From Nocardia mikamii NBRC 108933 (GTDB lineage: Bacteria > Actinomycetota > Actinomycetes > Mycobacteriales > Mycobacteriaceae): DNA of 64,000 bases. Location: NCBI RefSeq assembly GCF_001613505.1, contig NZ_BDCM01000028.1, forward strand, positions 1 through 64,000, in the 5' to 3' direction. Positions 34,619-43,738 of this stretch are shown here, in pieces. A program made the position numbers and the translations under genes. The notes under the pieces were generated by a model. It did not search any database and was not told the origin of the DNA. It saw only the letters and a list, made by a program, of their open reading frames with translations. The first letter of the stretch is position 1; each line of letters opens with the position of its first letter.

Positions 34619-34780
34619 TCACTGGCTTTCGGCCGTGGTCATTCCGAGGTTGCGCATGTCCGGGACGAACGGCTGGTGGGCGAGCAGGCCGCCGTGGACC
34701 CGGATCACCTCGCCGTTGATGCCGCGCGAGTCGTCGGAGGCGAGGAACAGGTACGCCTTGGCCAGTTCGGTGGGGCCGTT
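34619..34780 (-). pseudogene. short-chain dehydrogenase, C-terminal fragment
   Basis: TELAKAYLFLASDDSRGING and EVIRVHGGLLAHQPF are the last 50 residues of an SDR (FLASDxxxxxxGxxxxVxGG motif). Nothing recognisable as its N-terminal part precedes it. Confidence 0.75.
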
Positions 34781-35084
34781 GAGAGCCGCACGTCCGGTTC
34801 GGCGGGCGGCCACGGGAAACGGACCCGTGGGCAACCCGGGCACCGCGCCCGTGGCCGACCCACCTGTTCGGCGACCCTTGAGCGGATGAGTCCGTTACGA
34901 GTTCACCGCCACAGCCCGAGGATCAACCCTGCTCTGGGGGATCGACCACCTTGGCACGGGACGAGAAGTTCATGTCACTAGGAAAACTTGAGACCGCGAC
35001 TGACTTCAATCGCCCCCGCCGTATAGAAAATCGCGTTGAACTGCGGATTTGCTGTCCGCCGAAGCGGGATAGGATTTGGAATCG

Positions 35085-35435
35085 TCAGATTTGCCCGTCG
35101 GACTTGATTTCAGCTTTGCTGAGTGCGGCGCGTAGCTCCTCAACAAGGCATTCGTCGTCGATTTGCCTTTGGAGTTCGCTATTCTGGCGCCGGAGAATTC
35201 AATTCGTCACCTCGGCTCGCTGGCGTGGGGTATATGTCGAATGCGGCCGAGGTGATAGTGCGCTGACCTGGTGGTACGACGTATCGGAATCGGGTCGGTC
35301 CGAGTGGCGGTAACCAGTGAGACCGGACCGGATAGTCATCAGTTTTTCAACAATGTGCGCGTCAAGCCTGCACGCTTGCAAGAATGCTTCGATCTGTCCC
35401 CGGGTGGTGGGCACCGGCACATTCTTCTCAGACAC
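35085..35435 (-). pseudogene. HTH-type regulator remnant with in-frame TGA
   Basis: Starts at 35435 as MSEKNVPVPTTRGQIEAFLQ, ACRLDAHIVEKLMTIRSGLT, which resembles the N-terminal part of short actinobacterial XRE-like proteins. A TGA at 35199-35201 stops it at codon 79 (AEVTN). The frame continues cleanly for 37 codons as ILRRQNSELQRQIDDECLVE and ELRAALSKAEIKSDGQI to a natural TGA at 35085. The second part is a coiled coil. Probably one ~116-residue protein with a point nonsense mutation. A DNA-binding role is inferred weakly. Confidence 0.55.
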
Positions 35436-35477
35436 GAAGTGGTAGGCCGTGCTGCGGGGAAGGGAAGATGCTGAGTT

Positions 35478-36782
35478 TCATGCGCCGGAAGGAACGAGGC
35501 GAATTGGAAGCCGGGTCGGTCCCCGCAGTGAACTGTTGGTCGACCATGTCGTGGGTCCGGTCGCGACTACCCGTTCGACGCGGTTGATCAGTTGCTGGAG
35601 CACCGCCTGTGCCTCCATTCGGGCCAGTGGTGCACCCAGGCACATGTGGGAGCCGTGACCGAAAGCCATATGCGTTCGAGGGTTGCGATCGGCGCGATAG
35701 TGGTCCGGGTCGACGAAGGCCGCCGGGTCACGATTGGCGGCGCCGAAGGACAGCAGCACACGGGAACCGCTCGGAATCGTGACATTGGCGATCTCGAAGT
35801 CGGCGCGCGTGTAGCGGTAGAGGTTCTGGATTGGGCTCGAGATGCGCAACTGCTCCTCAATCGCCATGGGGATCATCGTGGGATCGGATCGGATGAGGTC
35901 GTACTGGTCGGGATGGCGGGCGAGTGTGTCGAACATTCCGCCGAGCAGATTGGTGGTCGTCTCGTTACCGGCGATCAGCAGCAGCATGGCGATGTAGAAG
36001 AGGTTCTCGTCGGTGAGGCTCGTCTCGGGATCGGATTTGAGCAGGCGGCCGAGGATCGTGTCGGAACCTTTGAGATTGCCGGAACCCAATTGGGCGCGGA
36101 AATAACGTCGTAGTGCGAGAACCGCGCGGACCGACCGTGCCGTACCGGCCAATCCGGCCGGGGTTGGGGAGAAGTCGATGACCTTGACCGCATTCTCCGA
36201 CCAGTTCCGGAAATCCTCGATATCGGTGTCCGGCACGCCGAGAATTCCCGCGATCAGGCGAAGCGGCATGGGGACCGCAAGGCGTTGCACGACATCGGAT
36301 TCCGGTTCGCGGAGCATCGCGGTGACGAGTTCTTCGGCAATCGAATCGCTGATCAACCGCCAGCTCTCCAGCGCCTTCTTCGTGAATCCGGGCTGAACCT
36401 GCCGGCGCAGCTGGGTATGCCGTTCACCATCTGTCAGGACGAGGACATCGGCGGCCATTCTAATTCTCGTCACACCTTGGGTGCTGGTCATCTGGTCGGT
36501 GCTGCGCAGTGCCGTACGGATATCGTCGAGCTTGCTCAGAATCCAGGTGGCGCGCCTGGGGTTGTAATGGACCCTGCCGGTGGTGTGCAGTGTCCGGTAG
36601 GCGTCGAAGGGGTCGGCCGCCGTCACCGGATCCAGGGGGTCGTAGTCGGTGTTGGTCGCACCGGTCCAGGCTCGGTAGCCGCGGCGGCGGTTCAGCACCG
36701 CGCCAGCGACGTTCATCCGGACCGCGGAGGTGACGGGTTTGAGCGCGGCGGTGGCGCCTCGGACGTTGTGTACTACAGTCAT
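35478..36782 (-). CDS. cytochrome P450
   Basis: 434 residues. The heme ligand is C381 in HMAFGHGSHMCLGAPLARME. The I-helix oxygen-activation motif is AGNETT (271-276), and the K-helix ExxR is E310-R313 (EEQLRISS). Length and motifs fit bacterial class I P450s that need a ferredoxin and reductase, neither of which is encoded nearby. It follows the hydrolase gene by 46 bp on the same strand, so the two form an operon, probably hydroxylating a lipid, sterol or xenobiotic ester. Confidence 0.95.
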   Translation of the reverse strand: MTVVHNVRGATAALKPVTSAVRMNVAGAVLNRRRGYRAWTGATNTDYDPLDPVTAADPFDAYRTLHTTGRVHYNPRRATWILSKLDDIRTALRSTDQMTSTQGVTRIRMAADVLVLTDGERHTQLRRQVQPGFTKKALESWRLISDSIAEELVTAMLREPESDVVQRLAVPMPLRLIAGILGVPDTDIEDFRNWSENAVKVIDFSPTPAGLAGTARSVRAVLALRRYFRAQLGSGNLKGSDTILGRLLKSDPETSLTDENLFYIAMLLLIAGNETTTNLLGGMFDTLARHPDQYDLIRSDPTMIPMAIEEQLRISSPIQNLYRYTRADFEIANVTIPSGSRVLLSFGAANRDPAAFVDPDHYRADRNPRTHMAFGHGSHMCLGAPLARMEAQAVLQQLINRVERVVATGPTTWSTNSSLRGPTRLPIRLVPSGA

Positions 36783-36828
36783 TCGATTTTCCTTCGGGAG
36801 TCGGCCGCCGGTTACCGGTCAGGATCCG

Positions 36829-37728
36829 TCATCGAGTCGTCAGTGCCGCGCGCAGGCCGGCGCATTGCCGGGCGAAGAAGTCTTTCGCCACCCCGGTCCG
36901 GGGCGATATCGAATCGAAGCCGTGAAATGCGCCGTCGATGACATGGACATCGCAGGCGACACCGGCATCGATCAGGCGATGGGCGTAGGCGAGGTCCTCG
37001 TCGTGGAACAGGTCGAGGGAGCCGACTCCGATCCAAGCCGGGGGCAGGCTAGTGAGGGTGGCGGCTCGGGCGGGAACGGCGCGTTCGGGTGCGGTGTCGC
37101 CGAGGTAGGCGCGCCAGCAAAATCGGTTGCTCCGCTGATCCCAGAGGCGGAAATGGTCGGTGCCACCGGCCGGCCACCCGTATCCGGAGCGGTCGTCGAG
37201 CATCGGGTAGGCGAGCAGCTGATGGACCGGCTGAACTCCACCCGCGTCGCGCAACCGCAGTGCGAGCGCCGCGGCCAGCCCACCGCCGGCGCTGGCCCCG
37301 CCGACGGCGATGCGGGACGGGTCGACCGCCGGCAGATTCGCCAGCCAGTCGAATGCCGCATGACAATCGTCCAGCGCGGCCGGATAGGGATGTTCGGGCG
37401 CCAGCCGGTAACCGACCGAGGCGACGGTGATGCCGAGCGTGGTGGCGAACCGATGGCACTTGTGGTCGTCGAGCCGGGCGTTGCCGGTCGTGTACCCGCC
37501 GCCGTGCATCCATAGCAGCGCCGGAGTCCTGCCCTCCGGCGCAGGGGGCCGGTGGAGGCGCACCTCGACCCGATCATGCACCCGCACCGTCCGCACGCCG
37601 GGAGTTCGTGGGCGGTGCAGCGGTGTCAGTGCCCGCATCGTTCGCAGCGCGACGCGGTGCGGGACCACTCCACGGGGGAGCAGCCGAGCCGCGGTGCGCA
37701 GCTCCGGATGGAAAGTGCTGTTGGCCAT
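36829..37728 (-). CDS. alpha/beta hydrolase of the hormone-sensitive lipase family
   Basis: 299 residues. The oxyanion-hole motif HGGG is at 75-78 (LLWMHGGGYTTG). The nucleophile is S146 in VGGASAGGGLA, the acid is D239 (VGSLDLFHDEDLAY) and the base H269 (IDGAFHGFDSI). The nucleophile elbow reads GGASAGG instead of the common GDSAGG, a tolerated variant. It is the first gene of the leftward hydrolase-P450 unit and likely an esterase or lactonase. Confidence 0.9.
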   Translation of the reverse strand: MANSTFHPELRTAARLLPRGVVPHRVALRTMRALTPLHRPRTPGVRTVRVHDRVEVRLHRPPAPEGRTPALLWMHGGGYTTGNARLDDHKCHRFATTLGITVASVGYRLAPEHPYPAALDDCHAAFDWLANLPAVDPSRIAVGGASAGGGLAAALALRLRDAGGVQPVHQLLAYPMLDDRSGYGWPAGGTDHFRLWDQRSNRFCWRAYLGDTAPERAVPARAATLTSLPPAWIGVGSLDLFHDEDLAYAHRLIDAGVACDVHVIDGAFHGFDSISPRTGVAKDFFARQCAGLRAALTTR

Positions 37729-38335
37729 GGCGTTCCGATCTGCTTCTGAGCCTTCCGGACCGAAAACCGGGAGCTGGTCGTCCGGAGCCGGCGCGCCGGA
37801 CGGGGTGGGTATCGGCTCGGTGGCGAAATCACGCTCGATACCTCGGTCGTCGATTCAGGCTGAAATGCGCCGATCCGGTCCGTCAACGGTGCGGGCGAAA
37901 GTTGCAATGGGCACCCCGCCGCGGGCCGGTGCACGCTTTCGCACGGATTCGCGGCGACCTGGAGTTCGGTGTAGAAATGCTCCGGACGGAATTCTCACGA
38001 TGATGAAGAAGCTTTGCCGCACCGTCGTTCCCGACAGGCAGCTGACATCGTCATTCGCCTCCGGCGGCCCGCGGCGGATCACTGTCGGCCCGTCCGGTTG
38101 CCGGTTCGCCGAAATTTCTCGTGGTGAGAATCCATGATGGTTTTTCTTCCTCTTCTGTGCTGATCAACAGCTCGGCCTGAGAGAACGCCGGGCGCGAGCC
38201 GCGCACCGGGCACCCTCAGTTTTCCGTATGGGTATTGACCGCGGATTGGGCCCTGTTCACGCTGAGATCCATGTCAGCCAAGGCCATCTCGGTGGGCGGG
38301 AGATCCGCCCGGCACGGTGACGTGAGGAGGGCGTG
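37729..38335. other. long divergent intergenic region before the mce operon
   Basis: About 600 bp between the hydrolase gene (leftward) and yrbEB (rightward). In other mce loci yrbEA lies immediately before yrbEB, but no trace of it is seen here. Promoters for both directions must lie here. A TTGACC near 38234 could be a -35 box, with no clear -10. Confidence 0.45.
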
Positions 38336-39190
38336 ATGGCCTCGCGGTACTACCCGGCCGGAGTTCGCCCGGCACTGATCGCCGGTAATGCCATCTCGAC
38401 GCCGGTGATGCGGCTCGGGCACATGGCGAGCTTCTTCGTGCGGATTCTGGGCGGTATTCCGGTGGTGCTGCGGCATTATCGCGCCGAATTCCTGAAGATG
38501 CTGTCGAATGTCACCTGGGGAAACGGCTCCATCGTGGTCGGTGGTGGTACCGGACAGGTGATCACGGTGCTGGGCGCGGCGGCCGGAGCGATCGTCGGTA
38601 TCGAGGGCTACAGCGCCTTGAAATTGCTGGGCATGGCACCGGCCACCGGCATGATTGCCTCGACCGCCGTGACCCGGGAACTGGCGCCGATCATGGCCTC
38701 GATCGCCTTTGCGGCACAGGCGGGATGCCGGTTCACCGCACAACTGGGATCGATGCGCATCTCCGAGGAGATCGACGCCCTCGATGCGATCGCGATCCGT
38801 CCCATCCCGTATCTGGTCACCACCCGGATGCTGGCGTCGATCGTGGCGATGATCCCGCTCTACCTTGCTTGCCTGGCCTTCAGCTATCTGGCGGTGGAAA
38901 TCGTCGCCGGACTTTCGGGCGGGACGTCGCCTGGCACCTACCAGCACTATTTCCGGATCGTGCTCAGCGGCACCGACATCGTCTATTCCCTGTCGAAGGC
39001 GGTCATCTTCGTCATCCTCACCAGCACGATCCAGTGCTACTACGGATTCTACGCATCCGGCGGCCCTCAGGGGGTCGGTGTCGCGGCCGGACGCGCTATG
39101 CGCGCGGGCATCACCGTGATGATCTTCGTGAATCTCTTGATGACGATGACGCTGTGGGGCTTCGACGCCGGCGCGAGAATCAGTGGGTAG
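38336..39190 (+). CDS. yrbEB: YrbE-B / MlaE-type permease of the Mce system
   Basis: 284 residues from the ATG at 38336 after GAGGAGGGC. The protein has the five to six membrane segments of MlaE-family permeases and the family's cytoplasmic coupling helix region (QLGSMRISEEIDALDAIAIR). YrbE proteins form the ABC-type permease pore through which Mce proteins move lipids or sterols, driven by the MceG ATPase, which is not in this window. Seven bases separate its stop from the mceA start. It is unusual that no yrbEA precedes it. Confidence 0.9.
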   Translation: MASRYYPAGVRPALIAGNAISTPVMRLGHMASFFVRILGGIPVVLRHYRAEFLKMLSNVTWGNGSIVVGGGTGQVITVLGAAAGAIVGIEGYSALKLLGMAPATGMIASTAVTRELAPIMASIAFAAQAGCRFTAQLGSMRISEEIDALDAIAIRPIPYLVTTRMLASIVAMIPLYLACLAFSYLAVEIVAGLSGGTSPGTYQHYFRIVLSGTDIVYSLSKAVIFVILTSTIQCYYGFYASGGPQGVGVAAGRAMRAGITVMIFVNLLMTMTLWGFDAGARISG

Positions 39191-39196
39191 CTACAG

Positions 39197-40507
39197 ATGT
39201 CGATTGCTTTCGAATCCGATGGCCGGTTCGTGCCGAACTGGCAACTGCTGTTGCGCGGACTCGCCGTCATCGTCGTCCTCGCGGTGATGGCGGGCCTGAT
39301 GATCGCCAGATCCCGGGGCGCGTTCCGCGAGACGGTACAGGTCACCGCCGATCTGGCGAATGTGGGCGACGGTCTGCCGGCCAATTCGGATGTGAAGTAC
39401 CGGGGTCTGCTCGTCGGCCAGGTCTCGGGGGTCGGACCGTCGACGGTCGGCGGACTCAACCACGTCCGCATCGACCTGCTGCCAGACCGGGCGCACGGGA
39501 TCCCGTCGACGGTGACGGCGCGGGTCGTGCCGAGCAATGTGTTCGCAGTGCCGGCTCTCGAACTCGTCGACAACGGCCCAGGCGCACCGCTGGCCGTGGG
39601 CACCCATATCGCCGAGGATCGGAGTCTGGACACAGTGCGGTTGCAGACCTCGCTCACCGCACTGAGCCGGATAGCCGCGGCCGCCGGACGTTCCGCCGGG
39701 GACCCGACGCTCGGCATCCTCACCACGGTCGAACGTGCCGCGGCCGGCCGTGGCAGCGAAGCGGTGCAGGCCGGTGCGCAACTGGTCCGGATCTCCCAGG
39801 CGCTCAACGATGCCATGGCACCGGACGGCACTGGTTCGACGCTCGACACGCTGTCGCAGGCGTTGAACGGACTTCGGAACTCGTCGCCGGATCTGCTGGC
39901 CGCCGTCCACAACGCGGTTGGTCCGCTGCGGACCGTCGCACAGCAGCGCACCCAGCTGACGAACCTGCTCTCGGGTGGGCTGACGACGTCGGCGACTGTG
40001 GCCACCGCACTGGAGAACAACACCGCGACCATCACCGGCATCACCGGCAAGCTCTCCGATCCGTTGTCGGTGATCGCTGCGGGCAGTGCGCATTTCGCGC
40101 AGATGACGACCTCGCTGGCACGATTGTCCGGACCGTTCTCCGGCATGTGGGATCCGCAGACCCAGACCGCCACCGCCAAGATCATTTTGGAGCTCACACC
40201 GCACCGGCAGTACACCCGCGCGGACTGCCCGCGATACGGCGACCTCGCGGGGCCGAGCTGCGCCAGCGGCCCCCCCGGGGATGCCACCATCATCGGGCCG
40301 AACGCGGCACCGGCCAGCAGTCCCACGCTTATCGGTGGGAACGTCGGTGAGGTGGGCAGTCCGCAGGAGCAGCAGCGGATCGCCTCGATCCTCGGCGGTG
40401 TGCCGGGCGCCGCGGCCGATATCCTGTTCGGCCCGCTGCTGCGCGGAAACAACGCCGAGGTCCGGCCCGGCCCAGCCGATCAGGCTCCGGCGGGAGGTCC
40501 GCGATGA
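39197..40507 (+). CDS. mceA: Mce-family protein, first of the operon (MceA)
   Basis: 436 residues. An N-terminal membrane anchor (LLLRGLAVIVVLAVMAGLMI) is followed by the Mce/MlaD beta-domain (ETVQVTADLANVGDGLPANS, VKYRGLLVGQVSGV). A long helical stretch and a Pro/Gly-rich C-terminus follow. Mce proteins form hexameric periplasmic tunnels that carry lipids or sterols towards YrbE. Its end overlaps the mceB start by four bases (40504-40507). Confidence 0.9.
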   Translation: MSIAFESDGRFVPNWQLLLRGLAVIVVLAVMAGLMIARSRGAFRETVQVTADLANVGDGLPANSDVKYRGLLVGQVSGVGPSTVGGLNHVRIDLLPDRAHGIPSTVTARVVPSNVFAVPALELVDNGPGAPLAVGTHIAEDRSLDTVRLQTSLTALSRIAAAAGRSAGDPTLGILTTVERAAAGRGSEAVQAGAQLVRISQALNDAMAPDGTGSTLDTLSQALNGLRNSSPDLLAAVHNAVGPLRTVAQQRTQLTNLLSGGLTTSATVATALENNTATITGITGKLSDPLSVIAAGSAHFAQMTTSLARLSGPFSGMWDPQTQTATAKIILELTPHRQYTRADCPRYGDLAGPSCASGPPGDATIIGPNAAPASSPTLIGGNVGEVGSPQEQQRIASILGGVPGAAADILFGPLLRGNNAEVRPGPADQAPAGGPR

Positions 40508-41541
40508 GCTACCGCAAACCACTGATCGTGCTGACCCTGTTCCTGGTGGTCTCCATCGGCCTGACCTGGACGATGTATGTGACGCTGGCACGCAGCGTGA
40601 GCGGCAGGACCGACAACTACTCCGCGATCTTCACCGACGTGTCGGGCCTGCACGCGGGTGACGATGTGCGGATGGCCGGGGTGCGGGTGGGCCGGGTGCG
40701 GGCGGTCGACCTCGACGGCGTCCGGGCCAAGGTGAACTTCGAGGTCCAGCAGGGACAGCGGCTCTACGGCAACACCGCGGCGTCGGTCACCTACCAGAAC
40801 CTGATCGGGCAGCGATATCTCGGATTGTCGTTGCGGGACTTCGGCGACAACAAGGTGCTGCCGCCGGGCGGCCGGATCCCGGTCGAGCACACCGAACCGT
40901 CGTTCGATATATCTAAGCTGCTCAACGGTTTCGAGCCGTTGTTCAGCATGCTGGATCCGCACCAGGTCGACAACATCAGCGCGGCGGTGGTCCGGGCGCT
41001 GCAGGGCGACGACGGCGCGATCACCACGCTGATCGCCGAAACCGCTTCGCTCGCAGAGGCGTTCGCCGGGCCGGACCAGATTCTGGGTCAGCTCATCGAC
41101 AACCTCAGCGGGGTGGTCGGGGATCTGTCGCGGCAGAGCGGGAATCTGCGCACGGTCCTGCAACAGACCCACCGGATATTCGACGGTCTGACGCAGCAGC
41201 GCGACCAGCTGTTCGGTCAGATCGACGCGATCTCCGGCACCCTGGGCCGGGCCGCCGCCGTGGTGCAGAGCGCGAGTCCGGCACTGAACCAATTCGTCGA
41301 CCGCGACCCGGGATTCGCCCAGCACTTCATCGACAACAAGGACAAGTTCGCATACGTGGGTTTCAACCTGCCGCTGCTACTCAAGGGTCTGGCGCGCATC
41401 ACCGACAACGGCGCCTATCTGGACGCCTACGTTTGTGACGTGCGGGTCAGCATGATCCCAGGGATCGACCCGCTGATCGCGACGATTCTCGGACAGGGCA
41501 CGCCCAGCGGCAAGGTCGAACACTCGGGAATCTGCAGGTGA
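40504..41541 (+). CDS. mceB: Mce-family protein (MceB)
   Basis: 345 residues. The N-terminal anchor is LIVLTLFLVVSIGLTWTMYV, then the Mce domain (AIFTDVSGLHAGDDVRMAGV, RVGRVRAV, and VTYQNLIGQRYLGLSL), then a helical tail. The C-terminal cysteines (AYVCDVRVSM, HSGICR) are typical of MceB. It is seven bases from mceC. Confidence 0.9.
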   Translation: MSYRKPLIVLTLFLVVSIGLTWTMYVTLARSVSGRTDNYSAIFTDVSGLHAGDDVRMAGVRVGRVRAVDLDGVRAKVNFEVQQGQRLYGNTAASVTYQNLIGQRYLGLSLRDFGDNKVLPPGGRIPVEHTEPSFDISKLLNGFEPLFSMLDPHQVDNISAAVVRALQGDDGAITTLIAETASLAEAFAGPDQILGQLIDNLSGVVGDLSRQSGNLRTVLQQTHRIFDGLTQQRDQLFGQIDAISGTLGRAAAVVQSASPALNQFVDRDPGFAQHFIDNKDKFAYVGFNLPLLLKGLARITDNGAYLDAYVCDVRVSMIPGIDPLIATILGQGTPSGKVEHSGICR

Positions 41542-41548
41542 GGCAGTC

Positions 41549-42601
41549 ATGAGACACGCAGTGGCCCGGATCTGGGCACGCCGGCCGACCCGGCCGCTCG
41601 AGGACTACAGCGCACTCCGGATCGGTCTGGTCGCCCTCGTCGTCCTGGCGGCGGTCGTCGGGGTCACCGTCTTCGTGAATTCGCGGCATCTCGGCCAGGA
41701 GACCTACCGGGCCGATTTCGCGCAGGCGGCCGGGGTGAGCGCCGGCGACGGCGTGACCCTGGCCGGTATCCAGGTCGGCACCGTCAGCGGTACCCGGCTG
41801 GCCGGGGACCACGTGGTCGTGACCATGAAGTTGCGGCGTGGGCTGCCGGTGGGCGCCGACACCGGGGCGGCCATCAAACTGACGACACTGCTGGGTTCTC
41901 GCTACGTCGAACTCCGCCCAGCGGGCCCGGGACATCTGCTGGGTAACACCATTCCGCTGGCGCACACCGAGGTTCCCTACGATCTCGAGACCGCGTTGCA
42001 GAATGCCACCACCACCTTCAGCGGAATCGACGCCGATCGGATCGCCCAGACGATGAGCGCGCTGACCGATCAGCTGCGCGGTGCTCCGGCCGTGGTGCCG
42101 GAGACACTGCGCAACATCAAGACTCTCGCCTCGGTCATCGGTGACCGGCGTGCCCAGCTCGGGCAACTTCTCACCAGCACCGACCAGGTCACCACGGTGC
42201 TGCGCGGCCAGCAGGGGGAGCTGGCGGGAATGATCAGTCAGGGTCGAAATGTGCTGCAGCAGATTATTTCCCGTCAGCAGGCCCTCGTGGGATTGCTTGA
42301 CGCCGCCACCGGTCTGGTCCAGGAACTGAAGTCGATCGCGGTGGACGACCAGCCCGAGATACAGCAGCTGCTCGACAATCTGTCGCAGATGGCCGGAATG
42401 CTCGCCGGACACGACGATCTGCTGCGCAATATCCTGCAGATTCTCCCGGTGCCGTGGCGGCTGTTCGCGAATGCCACCGGCACCGGCCAGGAACTGGTGG
42501 GCAACGGTCCCGACGGCGCCTTCATCGACTCCTTCATGTGCGCGCTGAGCGGATACGCGCAGAAGGTCGGTAAACCCACCTATCTGCAGGACTGCAAATG
42601 A
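41549..42601 (+). CDS. mceC: Mce-family protein (MceC)
   Basis: 350 residues. The anchor is IGLVALVVLAAVVGVTVFV, and the Mce domain starts YRADFAQAAGVSAGDGVTLA, with the conserved IKLTTLLGSRYVELRPAG strand. It overlaps mceD by four bases (42598-42601). The short C-terminus ends in two Cys-bearing segments (FMCALSGYAQ, LQDCK). Confidence 0.9.
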   Translation: MRHAVARIWARRPTRPLEDYSALRIGLVALVVLAAVVGVTVFVNSRHLGQETYRADFAQAAGVSAGDGVTLAGIQVGTVSGTRLAGDHVVVTMKLRRGLPVGADTGAAIKLTTLLGSRYVELRPAGPGHLLGNTIPLAHTEVPYDLETALQNATTTFSGIDADRIAQTMSALTDQLRGAPAVVPETLRNIKTLASVIGDRRAQLGQLLTSTDQVTTVLRGQQGELAGMISQGRNVLQQIISRQQALVGLLDAATGLVQELKSIAVDDQPEIQQLLDNLSQMAGMLAGHDDLLRNILQILPVPWRLFANATGTGQELVGNGPDGAFIDSFMCALSGYAQKVGKPTYLQDCK

Positions 42602-43713
42602 CGAAAATCCTTCGAGCGGTGCGGCTTTCGGTGCTGATGATCATCAGTGCCGCACTGGCAGGATGTGCGAGCGGGCCGATCGCCGGCGTCACCGACCCGA
42701 CGATCACCCTGACCGCCCAGTTCCCGAGCGCGAGCGGACTGTATGTGGGAAATTCCGTCGACGTGCTGGGGATGCGGGTCGGCAAGGTGGTCGGTATCGC
42801 CGATCACGCGACCCGGGTCGATGTGACCATGAAGGTCGACAAATGGCTCAAGATCCCGGCCGGCGCGCAGGCGGTGACCGTCTCGGACTCCCTGCTGACC
42901 GATCGGCACGTCGAACTCACACCGGTCTACCGGCAGGGGCCGGTACTGCACGACGGCGCGGTGCTCGGGCTCGATCACACCAAGGTTCCGGTCGAATTCG
43001 ACAGCCTGCTGGCGATGGGTGACAAACTCGCCACCTCACTCGGCGGCGACGGCAAGGGCCAGGGTCCGGTCGCAGGGCTGCTGGATGTCGGCTCACATAT
43101 CGCGGCGGGCAACGGAAACGACCTGCGGGACGCGATGAGCGAGCTCTCGCGGGCCTTGCGGCTGGGTCCGGACAACGGACAGGCGACCCGTGCCGCGGTG
43201 ACCCGGATCGTCCAGAACCTCGACACGCTCACCGCGGCGGCGTCGCGCAACGACAAGGCCTTGCGCGAATTCGGTTCGGGCCTGCACACACTCAGCGACA
43301 TCCTGGCCGATCAGAATCTCGGATCCGGCGACACCGGGGCGAAACTGAACCAGATCATCGTCGCGATATCCGGTCTGCTGGAGCACAATCGAGGCGCGCT
43401 GCAGAAGCTGGCGGCCAATGCGGGCACCACGACGAAATCACTGGCCGACTACAACGACAACCTCGCCGAATTCCTCGATGTGTTCCCGCTGGTGACCGAC
43501 AACGCCTACAACGCGATCGACCAGAACATCGGCGCCCTGCGCGGCACGGTCGGTCTGGACAAGTTCTTTCTCGACGGGCAGATGCTCAAGGAGGCCTGCA
43601 ATCTGCTCGGCCTGAAAGAGCTCGGCTGCGCGACCGGAACCCCGCGCGACATGGGACCGGATTTCGGACTGGGCCAGATGTTGTCGGCCATCGCGGGCGT
43701 ACCGCCGAAGTAG
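42598..43713 (+). CDS. mceD: Mce-family lipoprotein (MceD position)
   Basis: 371 residues. The signal peptide ends in a lipobox, VLMIISAALAGCASG, so C22 would be lipidated. The mature protein has a complete Mce domain (LTAQFPSASGLYVGNSVDVL, GMRVGKVVGI, VSDSLLTDRHVEL). In most mycobacterial operons the fourth protein is not a lipoprotein and only MceE is, so this operon has a lipoprotein in the MceD slot as well. Confidence 0.9.
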   Translation: MTKILRAVRLSVLMIISAALAGCASGPIAGVTDPTITLTAQFPSASGLYVGNSVDVLGMRVGKVVGIADHATRVDVTMKVDKWLKIPAGAQAVTVSDSLLTDRHVELTPVYRQGPVLHDGAVLGLDHTKVPVEFDSLLAMGDKLATSLGGDGKGQGPVAGLLDVGSHIAAGNGNDLRDAMSELSRALRLGPDNGQATRAAVTRIVQNLDTLTAAASRNDKALREFGSGLHTLSDILADQNLGSGDTGAKLNQIIVAISGLLEHNRGALQKLAANAGTTTKSLADYNDNLAEFLDVFPLVTDNAYNAIDQNIGALRGTVGLDKFFLDGQMLKEACNLLGLKELGCATGTPRDMGPDFGLGQMLSAIAGVPPK

Positions 43714-43738
43714 CAGGCGAAGGCGAAGTAGGAGAACG

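Noticed and set aside
17090..35080. A further repeat pair (about 17110-17165 and 35020-35080), both readable as NPQFxxIFxTAG on the minus strand
   Set aside because: Similarity is only about 60 bp and patchy; too weak to list as a feature without an alignment.
32464..35435. Reading TGA as tryptophan in the GNAT and HTH-like genes
   Set aside because: Other genes use TGA as a normal stop, two of the premature stops are TAG, and no selenocysteine-type context is seen. Point mutations explain it better.
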